Assembly: GCF_029323795.1 (NCBI RefSeq)
Contig: NZ_CP119758.1
Coordinates: 5,002,786 to 5,066,785, forward strand
Origin: Zobellia alginiliquefaciens
GTDB lineage: Bacteria; Bacteroidota; Bacteroidia; Flavobacteriales; Flavobacteriaceae
Direction: 5' to 3'
Length of the DNA: 64,000 nt
Each line of letters opens with the position of its first letter. Within the stretch, counting starts at the first letter, position 1. Made by a program: the position numbers and the translations under genes. Positions 25,678-34,816 of the stretch are shown here, piece after piece. The notes under the pieces are model-generated. The model was not told the DNA's origin. It searched no databases and saw only the letters and a program-made list of their open reading frames with translations.

Positions 25678-26059
25678 CTAAATTGATTTCTGCTATTGCT
25701 CCATGAGAATCATGCGCCACTACGCCTCCATTTTTTATCACCAATAATTGAGGTGACTGATGCACGACCTGAAATTTATAACCTGTCTCATCGGAAACAT
25801 GGCGATAACTATGCAGATCCAAAAAATAAAAATCCATTTGGCCATCTTCAAAAGCATAGTTTTGAGTAAACATATTCAAAACCATCCGGCTAATTCCGCA
25901 AGTTGTAGAGTGTTTGAAAATTACTTGAGGTTTTGTCAATGACTTTCGCTCAATTTCACTTAGTTGTTCAACAGAAGTAAGTGCAATCCAAGGAATTTTA
26001 GTTTCCTTCTTATTTTCACCTTCATTTTTACTTCCAAATATATTATTAAAAAGACCCAT
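25664..26059 (-). CDS. ytxJ: Monothiol bacilliredoxin, YtxJ type
   Basis: A 131-residue thioredoxin-fold protein of the bacillithiol redox system. It removes bacillithiol from mixed disulfides on cytoplasmic proteins, using the single Cys in STTCGISRMV (near residue 54), in the position of the first redox Cys. The conserved cis-Pro segment VHQSPQLLVIKNG is present. A hydrophilic N-terminal extension of about 25 residues (MGLFNNIFGSK...) is typical of Bacteroidota members. No bacillithiol biosynthesis gene is in the window, but the presence of this protein implies that the cell makes or uses bacillithiol. It is convergent with fahA. Confidence 0.88.
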   Translation of the reverse strand: MGLFNNIFGSKNEGENKKETKIPWIALTSVEQLSEIERKSLTKPQVIFKHSTTCGISRMVLNMFTQNYAFEDGQMDFYFLDLHSYRHVSDETGYKFQVVHQSPQLLVIKNGGVVAHDSHGAIAEINLEKYL

Positions 26060-26225
26060 TTCGTATTTTTATAGTATCAGTCTTACCTTTTCCTAAAACT
26101 TACAACTGACTAAATGTCGTTTATTTTACAGTAGTAAGCGCCATATTGTCTGTCTTAATATCTTGGTAGGATTCTTGACTTATAGATATCAAAAATAAAC
26201 AATAACAGCAGATAACAATATACAT

Positions 26226-28826
26226 ATGAACTTTAATAATTACACAACAAAATCGCAAGAGGCTATTCAGCAAGCCCAACAGATTGCGCAGGGTTTTGGC
26301 CATCAACAGATAGAGAACGAACATTTGTTCAAAGCAATCTGGGAGGTTGACGAAAATGTTCTTCCATTTATTCTGAAAAAATTGAACATAAACGTTGCTT
26401 TGCTTCAGCAAATTTTGGAAAAAGAACTAGAAAGCTTTCCCAAAGTTTCCGGAGGGGATATTATGATATCCAGAGAAGCAGGAAAAACACTGAATGAGGC
26501 AAGTTCCATAGCTAAAAAAATGGAGGATGAATATGTTTCCATAGAGCATCTCTTATTAGCTATTTTAAAATCTAGCAGTAAAATTGCCCAGATTTTAAAG
26601 GATCAAGGCGCTACAGAAAAAGACTTAAAAGCAGCTATAGGTGAACTTCGCAAAGGCGGCAAAGTAACCTCACAGAGTGCAGAAGACACTTATAATTCGC
26701 TTGACAAATATGCCCTTAACCTAAATCAATTGGCAGATGATGGCAAGTTAGACCCGGTCATTGGGCGTGACGAGGAAATTCGTCGTATTCTTCAGATTTT
26801 ATCCCGAAGAACCAAAAACAACCCTATGTTGGTTGGTGAGCCAGGTACAGGTAAAACCGCTATTGCAGAAGGTCTTGCGCACCGAATTATCCAAGGAGAT
26901 GTACCAGAAAACCTAAAGGATAAAGTCATTTATTCACTAGATATGGGCGCACTTATCGCAGGTGCTAAATATAAAGGTGAATTTGAAGAAAGACTAAAAT
27001 CGGTCATTAAAGAAGTTACTTCTTCCGATGGCGATATTGTTTTGTTCATTGACGAAATACATACTCTTGTTGGTGCAGGCGGCGGCCAAGGCGCAATGGA
27101 CGCGGCCAATATTTTAAAGCCCGCATTGGCCCGTGGTGAACTCAGAGCCATTGGTGCAACCACATTAGATGAATACCAAAAATATTTTGAAAAAGATAAA
27201 GCACTTGAGAGACGTTTCCAGAAAGTGACGGTAAATGAGCCCGATACGGAAAGCGCCATTTCAATTCTTAGGGGTATTAAAGAAAAGTATGAGGCACATC
27301 ATAAAGTCCGCATAAAAGATGAGGCGGTAATTGCTGCCGTAGAGTTGTCCCAACGCTATATTACCAATCGGTTTTTACCGGATAAGGCTATTGATTTAAT
27401 AGACGAGGCCGCATCTAAGCTCAGGATGGAAATTAACTCCAAACCGGAAGAATTAGATGTTCTAGACCGTAAGATTATGCAGCTCGAAATTGAAATTGAA
27501 GCAATAAAACGAGAAAACGACAAGGCCAAACTCAAGTTGCTGAATGTTGATTTAGCCAACCTCAAGGAAGACCGTAACGAAATCTTTGCAAAATGGGAAA
27601 GCGAAAAGTCGGTGGTTGATGAAATTCAAAAAACGAAGCAAGACATTGAGGAGTTTAAAAACGAAGCGGAACGTGCAGAACGTAACGGAGATTATGGCAA
27701 AGTAGCCGAACTTCGCTATGGTAAAATAAAAGAAGCACAGGAAAAACTTCAAGACCTTCAAAAAGTACTAGACGAGCAACAATTAGGCGACACCTTAATC
27801 AAGGAAGAGGTAACCAATGAAGATGTAGCTGAAGTTGTGGCAAAGTGGACAGGAATACCGGTAACCAAAATGCTACAGAGCGAGCGTGAAAAACTCTTGA
27901 AATTGGAAAATGTGCTCCACAAAAGGGTAATTGGTCAAAATGAAGCCATAGAAGCCGTATCTGATGCCATTAGAAGAAGTCGCGCAGGATTGCAAGATGC
28001 AAATAGACCTATTGGTTCGTTCTTATTTTTAGGTACTACAGGAGTTGGTAAAACCGAGCTGGCAAAAACTTTAGCTTCTTACCTGTTCGATGATGAAAAC
28101 GCAATGACCCGTATTGATATGAGTGAATATCAAGAACGTCATTCCGTTAGTAGACTGGTTGGCGCACCTCCAGGGTATGTTGGCTATGACGAAGGTGGTC
28201 AGTTAACCGAAGCTGTTCGTAGAAGACCATATTCCGTGGTGTTACTTGATGAAATTGAGAAAGCACATCCGGATACTTTTAATATTTTATTGCAAGTATT
28301 GGATGAAGGAAGGTTGACGGATAATAAAGGTAGGGTCGCTGATTTTAAGAACACCATAATCATCATGACCAGCAATATGGGAAGCTCTATCATTCAAGAA
28401 AAATTTGAAAATAGCAAAGACCCTTATAGTGCAACAGAAGCCGCACGTGTTGAAATTTTAGGATTGTTGCGCAAAACAATACGACCTGAATTTTTAAATC
28501 GTATAGATGACATAATTATGTTTACACCGCTTAGCCGTGAGGATATTACTAAAATCGTAAGGCTGCAATTGGACGGTTTAAAGAAGAACATTGCCAAGCA
28601 ACATATAACGATTGATGCTACGGATGAAGCTATTAACTATTTGGCCAATAAAGGGTACGACCCTCAATATGGGGCTCGCCCTATAAAAAGAGTTATTCAG
28701 AAAGATGTTTTGAACAATCTCTCCAAAGAACTCTTGAGTGGCAACATAAAAGCGGATAGCATTGTGTTGATTGATTCATTTGATGATGCACTTGTATTTA
28801 GAAATCAAGATGAATTAGTGGAATAA
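26226..28826 (+). CDS. clpB: ATP-dependent disaggregase ClpB
   Basis: A hexameric AAA+ protein unfoldase that dissolves protein aggregates with DnaK. At 866 residues it is full length: N-domain (about 1-145), AAA1 with Walker A GEPGTGKT near 205, coiled-coil M-domain (about 400-530, rich in K/E/R), and AAA2 with Walker [10 protein letters not shown] near 605 and ARNRID-like EFLNRIDD. The M-domain distinguishes it from ClpA/ClpC. No heat-shock promoter or CIRCE operator is recognised in the 166 bases upstream, which contain an AT-rich region with no clear -7 box. Confidence 0.97.
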   Translation: MNFNNYTTKSQEAIQQAQQIAQGFGHQQIENEHLFKAIWEVDENVLPFILKKLNINVALLQQILEKELESFPKVSGGDIMISREAGKTLNEASSIAKKMEDEYVSIEHLLLAILKSSSKIAQILKDQGATEKDLKAAIGELRKGGKVTSQSAEDTYNSLDKYALNLNQLADDGKLDPVIGRDEEIRRILQILSRRTKNNPMLVGEPGTGKTAIAEGLAHRIIQGDVPENLKDKVIYSLDMGALIAGAKYKGEFEERLKSVIKEVTSSDGDIVLFIDEIHTLVGAGGGQGAMDAANILKPALARGELRAIGATTLDEYQKYFEKDKALERRFQKVTVNEPDTESAISILRGIKEKYEAHHKVRIKDEAVIAAVELSQRYITNRFLPDKAIDLIDEAASKLRMEINSKPEELDVLDRKIMQLEIEIEAIKRENDKAKLKLLNVDLANLKEDRNEIFAKWESEKSVVDEIQKTKQDIEEFKNEAERAERNGDYGKVAELRYGKIKEAQEKLQDLQKVLDEQQLGDTLIKEEVTNEDVAEVVAKWTGIPVTKMLQSEREKLLKLENVLHKRVIGQNEAIEAVSDAIRRSRAGLQDANRPIGSFLFLGTTGVGKTELAKTLASYLFDDENAMTRIDMSEYQERHSVSRLVGAPPGYVGYDEGGQLTEAVRRRPYSVVLLDEIEKAHPDTFNILLQVLDEGRLTDNKGRVADFKNTIIIMTSNMGSSIIQEKFENSKDPYSATEAARVEILGLLRKTIRPEFLNRIDDIIMFTPLSREDITKIVRLQLDGLKKNIAKQHITIDATDEAINYLANKGYDPQYGARPIKRVIQKDVLNNLSKELLSGNIKADSIVLIDSFDDALVFRNQDELVE

Positions 28827-28856
28827 TCCTATAATTTTCAAAAAAAATGTCGCAAG

Positions 28857-28889
28857 AAAAAGCATCCCTCAAAAGGGATGCTTTTTTTT
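28857..28889 (+). terminator. Terminator of clpB
   Basis: A 13-bp perfect stem (AAAAAGCATCCCT / AGGGATGCTTTTT) with a four-base loop and a run of eight T. Confidence 0.9.
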
Positions 28890-28945
28890 AAAAGTATATA
28901 CCATGCAGTATATAATTTTTTTATCTTCGTGTAAAACTGCACCAC

Positions 28946-29542
28946 ATGTCTACCAAAGCCGAAAGAACCACTGCCTTTATAATTGAAACTGTTGCCTCTG
29001 TTTTTAACAAACATGGTTACATAGGTACAAGTATGAGCGACCTAACCGAGGCCACTGGACTTACAAAAGGTGCTATTTATGGTAATTTTGAAAATAAGGA
29101 AGCTTTGGCATTATCGGCCTATCAATACAACAGTAACCTTCTTTTATCAAAAGTAGATGAAGTTTTGGCCGAGAAAAGCGATGCCTTGGACAAGATTTTT
29201 AATCTCACCGATTTTTATCGTAATTACGATTCGTTCACTTTGAGCATGGGCGGGTGTCCTATTTTAAATACAGGTGTAGATGCCCAACATAATAACAGGC
29301 TACTGGTAGCAGCCAACAAAGAAGCCATACGAGAAATGGAAGGCAAAATTGCGCTCGTTCTTGAAAACGGCGTTAAGAACGATGAAATTAAACTGCCGGT
29401 TACACCTTCACAATTTGCGAAGCAATTGTTCACCATGATTCAAGGGGCTATTGCCATGGCTACTATGACCAGCGACAAAAAATACCTCACGAACACTATA
29501 GCTTACCTAGAGGTTCTGGTCAAGAAAGAACTTAAGAAGTAA
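28946..29542 (+). CDS. TetR-family transcriptional regulator
   Basis: A 198-residue one-component repressor-like protein. The N-terminal HTH is clear (HGYIGTSMSDLTEATGLTKGAIYGNFENKEAL, about residues 19-50, the canonical TetR pattern). The C-terminal ligand domain has a pattern like AcrR/YcdC-type regulators (FSLSMGGCPILNTGVDA). Ligand and targets are unknown, and no obvious operon partner is adjacent. A near -7 box (TATCTTCG) lies at 28922-28929. Confidence 0.9.
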   Translation: MSTKAERTTAFIIETVASVFNKHGYIGTSMSDLTEATGLTKGAIYGNFENKEALALSAYQYNSNLLLSKVDEVLAEKSDALDKIFNLTDFYRNYDSFTLSMGGCPILNTGVDAQHNNRLLVAANKEAIREMEGKIALVLENGVKNDEIKLPVTPSQFAKQLFTMIQGAIAMATMTSDKKYLTNTIAYLEVLVKKELKK

Positions 29543-29585
29543 ATTACAGCTTATAAAACTATAATTTTTTGTTTAGAACATCTCC

Positions 29586-30002
29586 TCAAGGGTAACCAAT
29601 AAATTTGGAGATTTTCGGATTTTCAAGTGTTGTTTTCACTACTATTGTATCTCCTATCTTTGCCAAAAGATAGCTGTCATTGATTCTAAAATCTGATGAG
29701 TATTCCTTACCTTCAACTATATAATTGCAAACCCCAATTTGGTAGTAATATCCTCTTCCCCAATGTTTCATATTCTCTTGGGTTACAGCTGCATTCACAT
29801 AGATAACTGTTTTACCTAAAAACTTAAATTCATCAGTCCACCATAAATAAGCTCCTAGAAAAGTAAATGTCAAAAAAAACATAGACACAAAAAAAAGTAA
29901 TATGTTTTTGCGAGACTCAATATTTTTTGAACGTAAATAGCGAGTTCTCCATTGAGAGTAGTTTTTACTTTTATTATTCATCCAATCAGCTTCCTCATCC
30001 AA
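29586..30002 (-). CDS. Small membrane protein of unknown function
   Basis: An unrecognised 138-residue protein. It has a basic N-terminal 30 residues, one membrane helix at about residues 33-53 (ILLFFVSMFFLTFTFLGAYLWW), and an outer beta-rich domain of about 80 residues with a pattern similar to DUF3592-like proteins (YIVEGKEYSSDFRIN, KIGDTIVVKTTLENP). The start at 30002 or a later Met (MNNKSK) are both possible. It begins 12 bases after the stop of the PorP/SprF-SPOR gene on the same strand, so it may be co-transcribed with it. Confidence 0.7.
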   Translation of the reverse strand: MDEEADWMNNKSKNYSQWRTRYLRSKNIESRKNILLFFVSMFFLTFTFLGAYLWWTDEFKFLGKTVIYVNAAVTQENMKHWGRGYYYQIGVCNYIVEGKEYSSDFRINDSYLLAKIGDTIVVKTTLENPKISKFIGYP

Positions 30003-30014
30003 GACTTCTGACTC

Positions 30015-31793
30015 TTATTTCCCTACTACTCTAAAAATCCAAGTATTACCAGAGAACTTACCGTCAAAATTACCATCTCTGGCTTGTCTTGCCTGACCCA
30101 TAGTATCAAAACGATTCAGATACACATAGTTGAATTTATTTTTGCTACGCACAAATGATTTAGGTTGAAGTCCCTTTCTCTTTAAATCCGCCATAAAGGC
30201 ATCAAAGTACTTTTTAGTACCAAATACATTTGCTATCAAGTAATAGCCCGGCTCTAAACCGTCCTCGGTTTTAACCTCTTCGTATTTTTCTCCTTTTCTA
30301 GGCGTAACTACTTCTTCTTTCTGCGCCAGCTTAGCTTCTTGAGCAGCTTTCTCTTCTTTTTCTTGACGAGCTTTTTCTTGCGCAATCTTTGCCGCTTCAG
30401 CCTCGGCTTTCCGCTTATCTATTTCAGTATTTTCAGCTAATGCCAAAGCCTCCTGTTGCTTAGCATTTTGAATTGAATCCAATTTTCTTTTTTGCTCTTC
30501 TTGTTCAACTATGGCAAGCTCCTCACCTTTCTGCTGTTGCGCTTCTTTTTCAGCAGCTTTGGCAATAGCCTCTTCTTCTTTTATCTGATTTTGCGCTTCC
30601 TTCTCAAGACGCTTCTCTTCTTTCCTTAAAGCCAAAGCTTCCTGTTTCTGTAGTTTAGCTATAGAATCTTGAGCCCTTTTTTCCGACTTGCGGCGCTCTT
30701 TTTCTTCTTTCTTAGCAAGCTTTTCTTCTGATTTTGATTCTTGGGCCAATTCCTCTGCCTTCTCTAATTCAGCTGCAATAGCTTCATTTTTATTTTCCTC
30801 TGCAGCTTCGGCTTTAGCCACCGCTGCCAATTCTATTTGATCAAGTTCATTTTCTTCCGGAGAAATATAACCTACCATTTTATGGCGCTCTTCCGGTTTA
30901 CCAAAAAAGTATGCGGCCATAAGCTCAAAAGAAGATTCCGTACTAATAGATGAGTCCGCCCCAAATTCAATCAATGCACCAAGTGACACATGATTAAAAA
31001 ATGTTCCTCCTACCCCAATACCATATCCATAGAAATTATTATACCCTACTTGCCCCCAATAGTTGTTCGTATTTAAAAGTGCATTGAAGCCTATTTGATT
31101 GGCTTCCCCAGGAATAGTTCTCAAATACATAGAGGGACGCACAAAAGCATTCATTGCAGCACCAAGAGTGACCGGAAAATCATAAGATACCAAGCCCATA
31201 TAAACTTTATCCTCCTTTTCCGTATTTACTTCGCTCTCTGTAAAATTGTAATCGAAAAGATTTTCAGAAGCAAAACCTAACGTAAGTCGCTCTACACTAA
31301 GACTAACACCCGGTGCCACTTGCAAAATAAAATCATCGGTTGAAGAGGACTGCAACAGCGGAAAATCAGGATTAACGGTAAAACGGTCATCGGCCAAAGA
31401 CTGCTTAAAACCGAATACATTTGCTCCAACAGATAATTTTACCGTTTCGTTCAAATCAAAACTATGTGCATAGTTTATAACGCCTCCCGTATCAAAATAG
31501 ATACCCGTGTTCTGCTGAAAAAAAGCTGCACCGACCGCAGATTCATCATTTAATTTCCTCGTATAATTTAAGAATTGTGTAGTAGGGTTGCCGTCAATAG
31601 CCTGCCATTGCCAACGTACCCAATACGCCAAAGAATTAGCATTGTTCCGATCTACTGAAAAAGCAGGGTTAAACAAGCTGGCATTGTATGTAGTTAAGTT
31701 ATGCTGCCTTAAATCTGCAGGTAAACGTGACTCTTGACTCCGCAGAACCAAAACAAACAATAAAAGAAATAAAGTTACTATAGTTCTGCGCAT
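30015..31793 (-). CDS. PorP/SprF-type outer-membrane barrel fused to a coiled coil and SPOR domain
   Basis: A 592-residue exported envelope protein. After a signal peptide (MRRTIVTLFLLLFVLVLRSQ) the first about 310 residues are a PorP/SprF-like outer-membrane beta-barrel of the type IX secretion/gliding family (HNLTTYNASLFNPAFSVDRNNANSLAYW, FLNYTRKL). Residues about 320-515 are a long Ala/Glu/Lys/Gln-rich coiled coil (repeats such as EKRAQDSIAKLQKQEALALRKE). The last about 75 residues are a SPOR domain (GYYLIANVFGTKKYFDAFMADLKRKG). SPOR domains bind glycan strands lacking stem peptides, so the protein could tie an outer-membrane barrel to peptidoglycan. I start it at 31793 because MRRTIV begins a good signal peptide; ten more residues are possible to 31823. 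Confidence 0.85.
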   Translation of the reverse strand: MRRTIVTLFLLLFVLVLRSQESRLPADLRQHNLTTYNASLFNPAFSVDRNNANSLAYWVRWQWQAIDGNPTTQFLNYTRKLNDESAVGAAFFQQNTGIYFDTGGVINYAHSFDLNETVKLSVGANVFGFKQSLADDRFTVNPDFPLLQSSSTDDFILQVAPGVSLSVERLTLGFASENLFDYNFTESEVNTEKEDKVYMGLVSYDFPVTLGAAMNAFVRPSMYLRTIPGEANQIGFNALLNTNNYWGQVGYNNFYGYGIGVGGTFFNHVSLGALIEFGADSSISTESSFELMAAYFFGKPEERHKMVGYISPEENELDQIELAAVAKAEAAEENKNEAIAAELEKAEELAQESKSEEKLAKKEEKERRKSEKRAQDSIAKLQKQEALALRKEEKRLEKEAQNQIKEEEAIAKAAEKEAQQQKGEELAIVEQEEQKRKLDSIQNAKQQEALALAENTEIDKRKAEAEAAKIAQEKARQEKEEKAAQEAKLAQKEEVVTPRKGEKYEEVKTEDGLEPGYYLIANVFGTKKYFDAFMADLKRKGLQPKSFVRSKNKFNYVYLNRFDTMGQARQARDGNFDGKFSGNTWIFRVVGK

Positions 31794-31892
31794 GATTACA
31801 AAAAAACAAAAAGCAGTATTCATACATACTTTTTTTGTCTAAATTTAGTTAACAATTATGCAAGAGTTTTCAACCAAAAACGATTATCTAAT

Positions 31893-32450
31893 ATGCAACG
31901 GATCAAATCCTTTTATATTATTTTGCTCACAACCTTAATTTTGGTGAGTTGTAAAGACGAGCAGAAAGTTAACCAAAATAACCACCAAGGGGCAGTTTCT
32001 ACCTTTTATTTTATCCGTCATGCAGAGAAAGATCGTTCCGATTCGGAAAATACGGACCCTGAACTAAATCAACGTGGTCTAGGCAGAGCTATGCATTGGG
32101 CCGAAATACTCAAGGATGTTGAGTTAGACGTTATTTATACGACCGATTACCAACGAACCTCTATGACCGCTGCACCTACCGCCGTGAAACAAGAACTAGA
32201 CGTGAAGTATTACGAGCCGCAAAATGTAAACATAGAACAGTTTAAAACAGGTAATTTAGGTAAAAACGTTCTTGTGGTCGGTCACAGCAACACAACACCT
32301 GAGTTCGTAAACAAAATGATAGACATTGATTTGTACTACGAAATGGAAGACAACGACAATGGCAGCCTTTACATAGTGCAAATCGTTAACGGACAAGCAA
32401 CTTCGCAACGCATCCACATTAACTGTAATTGCCCTAAAGAACGAAAATAG
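31893..32450 (+). CDS. Histidine phosphatase family lipoprotein (SixA-like)
   Basis: A 185-residue exported lipoprotein with a signal peptide ending in LVSC (Cys near residue 19) and a phosphoglycerate-mutase-like phosphatase fold. The catalytic RHAEK motif (RHG family) is near residue 44, the conserved DPELNQRG follows, and the second catalytic His is in VVGHSNTTPEF. The short length matches SixA-like and related small phosphatases. The extracytoplasmic location makes a protein-phosphohistidine role less likely than for E. coli SixA, so its substrate is unknown. Confidence 0.87.
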   Translation: MQRIKSFYIILLTTLILVSCKDEQKVNQNNHQGAVSTFYFIRHAEKDRSDSENTDPELNQRGLGRAMHWAEILKDVELDVIYTTDYQRTSMTAAPTAVKQELDVKYYEPQNVNIEQFKTGNLGKNVLVVGHSNTTPEFVNKMIDIDLYYEMEDNDNGSLYIVQIVNGQATSQRIHINCNCPKERK

Positions 32451-32547
32451 AACTTCTGAGAGAGTACAACCGAGCGGTATCAATTTTAAATATACCCTTA
32501 TTACTTTTCTATACCCCAGAATTAGCTATTAATTTAAGGAACTTCAC

Positions 32548-32555
32548 TATTTTTG
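32548..32555 (+). promoter_or_regulatory. -7 promoter element of smpB, possible leaderless start
   Basis: TATTTTTG (exact TAnnTTTG) ends only four bases before the smpB ATG at 32560. With the usual 5-7 base distance from the box to the transcription start, the message would begin at or next to the start codon. Confidence 0.5.
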
Positions 32556-32559
32556 TGTC

Positions 32560-33024
32560 ATGGTTCAAAAGAACATCAACATAAAAAATAAAAAAGCCAA
32601 ATTTGAATATGAGTTCATAGACACCTATGTAACTGGTATTGTTTTGGCCGGAACTGAAATAAAATCCGTTAGAGAAGGAAAAGCCTCTATCACACAAAGT
32701 TTTTGCGAGTTTAATGAGCGTGGAGAACTCTTTGTCATTAACATGCAAATTGATGAGTATTCGCATGCTTCTCACTTTAATCACAAACCTAAAGCGGAAC
32801 GCAAATTGCTCATGAACAAGCGTGAGCTTAGAAAGTTACGCAAAGACGTCACTACTTCCGGTTTTACCATCGTGCCTATTAATCTATTTATAAACGATAG
32901 AGGGCTGGCTAAATTAAAGATTGCGCTTGCCAAGGGTAAAAAGCTGTATGACAAGCGTGAAACCTTAAAAGACCGCGATAACAAACGTAACCTTTCAAGA
33001 ATTAAGAAAAGCTTCAATAACTAG
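32560..33024 (+). CDS. smpB: SsrA-binding protein
   Basis: Partner of tmRNA in rescuing stalled ribosomes (trans-translation). The 154-residue length and pattern match: NKKAKFEYEFIDTYVTGIVLAGTEIKS, the conserved tmRNA-binding face with IDEYSHASHFNH and RKLLMNKRE, and the basic C-terminal tail (KGKKLYDKRETLKDRDNKR) that enters the empty decoding site. The ssrA gene itself is not seen in this window. The pcm gene converges on it with ten bases between stops. Confidence 0.97.
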   Translation: MVQKNINIKNKKAKFEYEFIDTYVTGIVLAGTEIKSVREGKASITQSFCEFNERGELFVINMQIDEYSHASHFNHKPKAERKLLMNKRELRKLRKDVTTSGFTIVPINLFINDRGLAKLKIALAKGKKLYDKRETLKDRDNKRNLSRIKKSFNN

Positions 33025-33034
33025 AGCGGGTTCT

Positions 33035-33721
33035 TTAATTCTTATTCTCTAAAAGCGGTACAAAACGGAAAGAACCGTATTCTTTTTTTTCGAACTCTTT
33101 TTCAGATTTACGTACAAACAAGGTCATAATCTGGTCATCGGTACCGACGGGAATTACCAGTCTACCTCCAATTTTTAATTGACTCATAAGCGCCCTTGGC
33201 ACTTCTGGCGCGCCTGCGGTTACAATAATTCCGTCATAAGGAGCCTGTTCGGGAAGTCCTTTATAACCATCTCCAAAAATTAATTTTTTAGGACGATAGC
33301 CCATTTTCCGGAAGAAAATCTTTGTCTTTTTAAAAAGCTCCAACTGCCGCTCAATAGTATGGACTTTTGCCCGTAAAAGTAGTAATACAGCAGTTTGGTA
33401 CCCACTACCCGTACCAATTTCCAGAATATTGTCATTGGGCTTTACCTCTAGTAATTGAGACTGAAAAGCCACCGTATAGGGTTGGGAAATAGTCTGGTCT
33501 GCAGCTATCGGAAAAGCCTTGTCTTGATAGGCATGACCTTCAAAGCTGCTGTCCATAAATAAATGTCTAGGTATGGTGCGTATAGCTTCCAACACATTTT
33601 TATCGGTTATGCCTTTAGCTACCAATACTTCGGCCAGCTTATTACGCATTCCCCTATGTTTTAAAGTATCTCTCAACGGTTTGGTTTTGGAAGGTAAAGT
33701 TAACTTGTAAAACTTCAACAC
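33035..33721 (-). CDS. pcm: Protein-L-isoaspartate O-methyltransferase
   Basis: Methylates isoaspartyl residues in damaged proteins so that they can be repaired, using S-adenosylmethionine. At 228 residues it is normal length. Seen: a PIAADQTISQPYTVAFQ segment, the SAM-binding ILEIGTGSGYQTAVL, and the later motif YDGIIVTAGAPEVP. The N-terminal about 20 residues (MLKFYKLTLPSKTKPL) are a poorly conserved extension. It converges on smpB. Confidence 0.93.
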   Translation of the reverse strand: MLKFYKLTLPSKTKPLRDTLKHRGMRNKLAEVLVAKGITDKNVLEAIRTIPRHLFMDSSFEGHAYQDKAFPIAADQTISQPYTVAFQSQLLEVKPNDNILEIGTGSGYQTAVLLLLRAKVHTIERQLELFKKTKIFFRKMGYRPKKLIFGDGYKGLPEQAPYDGIIVTAGAPEVPRALMSQLKIGGRLVIPVGTDDQIMTLFVRKSEKEFEKKEYGSFRFVPLLENKN

Positions 33722-33813
33722 ACAAGTCTAGCGACTAAATGTCAGCCTACATTTTTTTAAATTACTAATCCTTAATCTTCACGATTCAAACCCGAAAACT
33801 CCGAAACTATCCT

Positions 33814-33821
33814 TATTTTTG
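33814..33821 (+). promoter_or_regulatory. -7 promoter element of the Gfo/Idh/MocA gene
   Basis: TATTTTTG (exact TAnnTTTG), 16 bases before the ATG at 33838. A start site at about 33827 would leave a TTG at 33829 with almost no leader, which supports the ATG as the real start. Confidence 0.5.
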
Positions 33822-33837
33822 ATTCAAATTGAAATTT

Positions 33838-34797
33838 ATGCTTAGAGTTGGCGTATTAGGCGCAGGTCATTTAGGAAAAATACACTTACGTCTGCTAAAC
33901 GAATCGAAAAAATATGAATTAGTCGGTTTTTATGATGCAGATGCAATTAACGGTAAAAAAGTAGCGGACGAATTTGGATACCAATACTATGATAATATCA
34001 ACAAACTTATAGAAGCTGTAGATGTAGTGGACATCGTTACCCCTACTCTTTCTCATTTTGATTGTGCCAAAAAGGCAATAGAAAAAGGAAAACACATATT
34101 TATAGAAAAGCCCATAACCAATACGTATGAAGAAGCGGAACAGCTTCTGGAACTAGAAAAAAAGTATAACGTTAAAGGCCAAGTTGGGCATGTAGAACGT
34201 TTTAACCCGGCCTTTTCTGCGGTAAAACATCAAATCAACACGCCCATGTTCATAGAGAGTCACCGGTTGGCAGAATTCAACCCTCGTGGCACGGATGTTC
34301 CTGTAGTTTTGGATTTAATGATCCATGATATTGATGCCATACTGAGCGTTGTAAATTCCGATGTAAAACAGATTAATGCCAGTGGAGTTTCGGTTATTAG
34401 CAAGTCTCCGGATATTGCCAATGCCCGTATTGAATTTGAAAATGGTTGTGTAGCTAATTTAACGGCTAGCAGAATTTCACTGAAAAACATGCGTAAATCA
34501 CGTTTCTTTCAGAAAGACGCTTATATCTCCGTAGACTTTTTAGAGAAAAAAGTTGAGGTAGTGAAAATGAAAGATGCCCCAGAAAAAGTGGGTGATTTTG
34601 ACATGGTACTACAAAATGCGGAAGGCGAGAAAAAACAAATCTATTTTGAGAACCCAGACGTGGGAACCAACAATGCCATTCTTGATGAACTGGAAAGTTT
34701 TGCAGATGCCATTGCCAATGACAGCACCCCCATTGTAAGCCTGAAACAAGGCACACAAGCCCTAAAAGTAGCCTTGCAGATCATAGCTTCTTTTTAG
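33838..34797 (+). CDS. Gfo/Idh/MocA family oxidoreductase
   Basis: A 319-residue NAD(P)-dependent oxidoreductase. The N-terminal Rossmann motif is GVLGAGHLGKIHLRLL, and the EKP motif (FIEKPIT) near residue 93, with the GHVERFNPA segment, is characteristic. The C-terminal domain is the usual alpha/beta fold. Substrates of the family are mostly sugars or polyols, but this one could be a biliverdin-reductase-like or trans-dihydrodiol-type member; nothing nearby decides it. I use the ATG at 33838 rather than a TTG three codons upstream. Confidence 0.88.
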   Translation: MLRVGVLGAGHLGKIHLRLLNESKKYELVGFYDADAINGKKVADEFGYQYYDNINKLIEAVDVVDIVTPTLSHFDCAKKAIEKGKHIFIEKPITNTYEEAEQLLELEKKYNVKGQVGHVERFNPAFSAVKHQINTPMFIESHRLAEFNPRGTDVPVVLDLMIHDIDAILSVVNSDVKQINASGVSVISKSPDIANARIEFENGCVANLTASRISLKNMRKSRFFQKDAYISVDFLEKKVEVVKMKDAPEKVGDFDMVLQNAEGEKKQIYFENPDVGTNNAILDELESFADAIANDSTPIVSLKQGTQALKVALQIIASF

Positions 34798-34816
34798 AAT
34801 TATTAAAATCACACAT

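Noticed and set aside
12568..28889. Terminators at 12568-12599 and 28857-28889 share the GGGATGC/GCATCCC stem
   Set aside because: Both have different loops and reversed arm order. Two short stems of one type are compatible with chance or a favoured terminator stem, with no sign of a mobile element.
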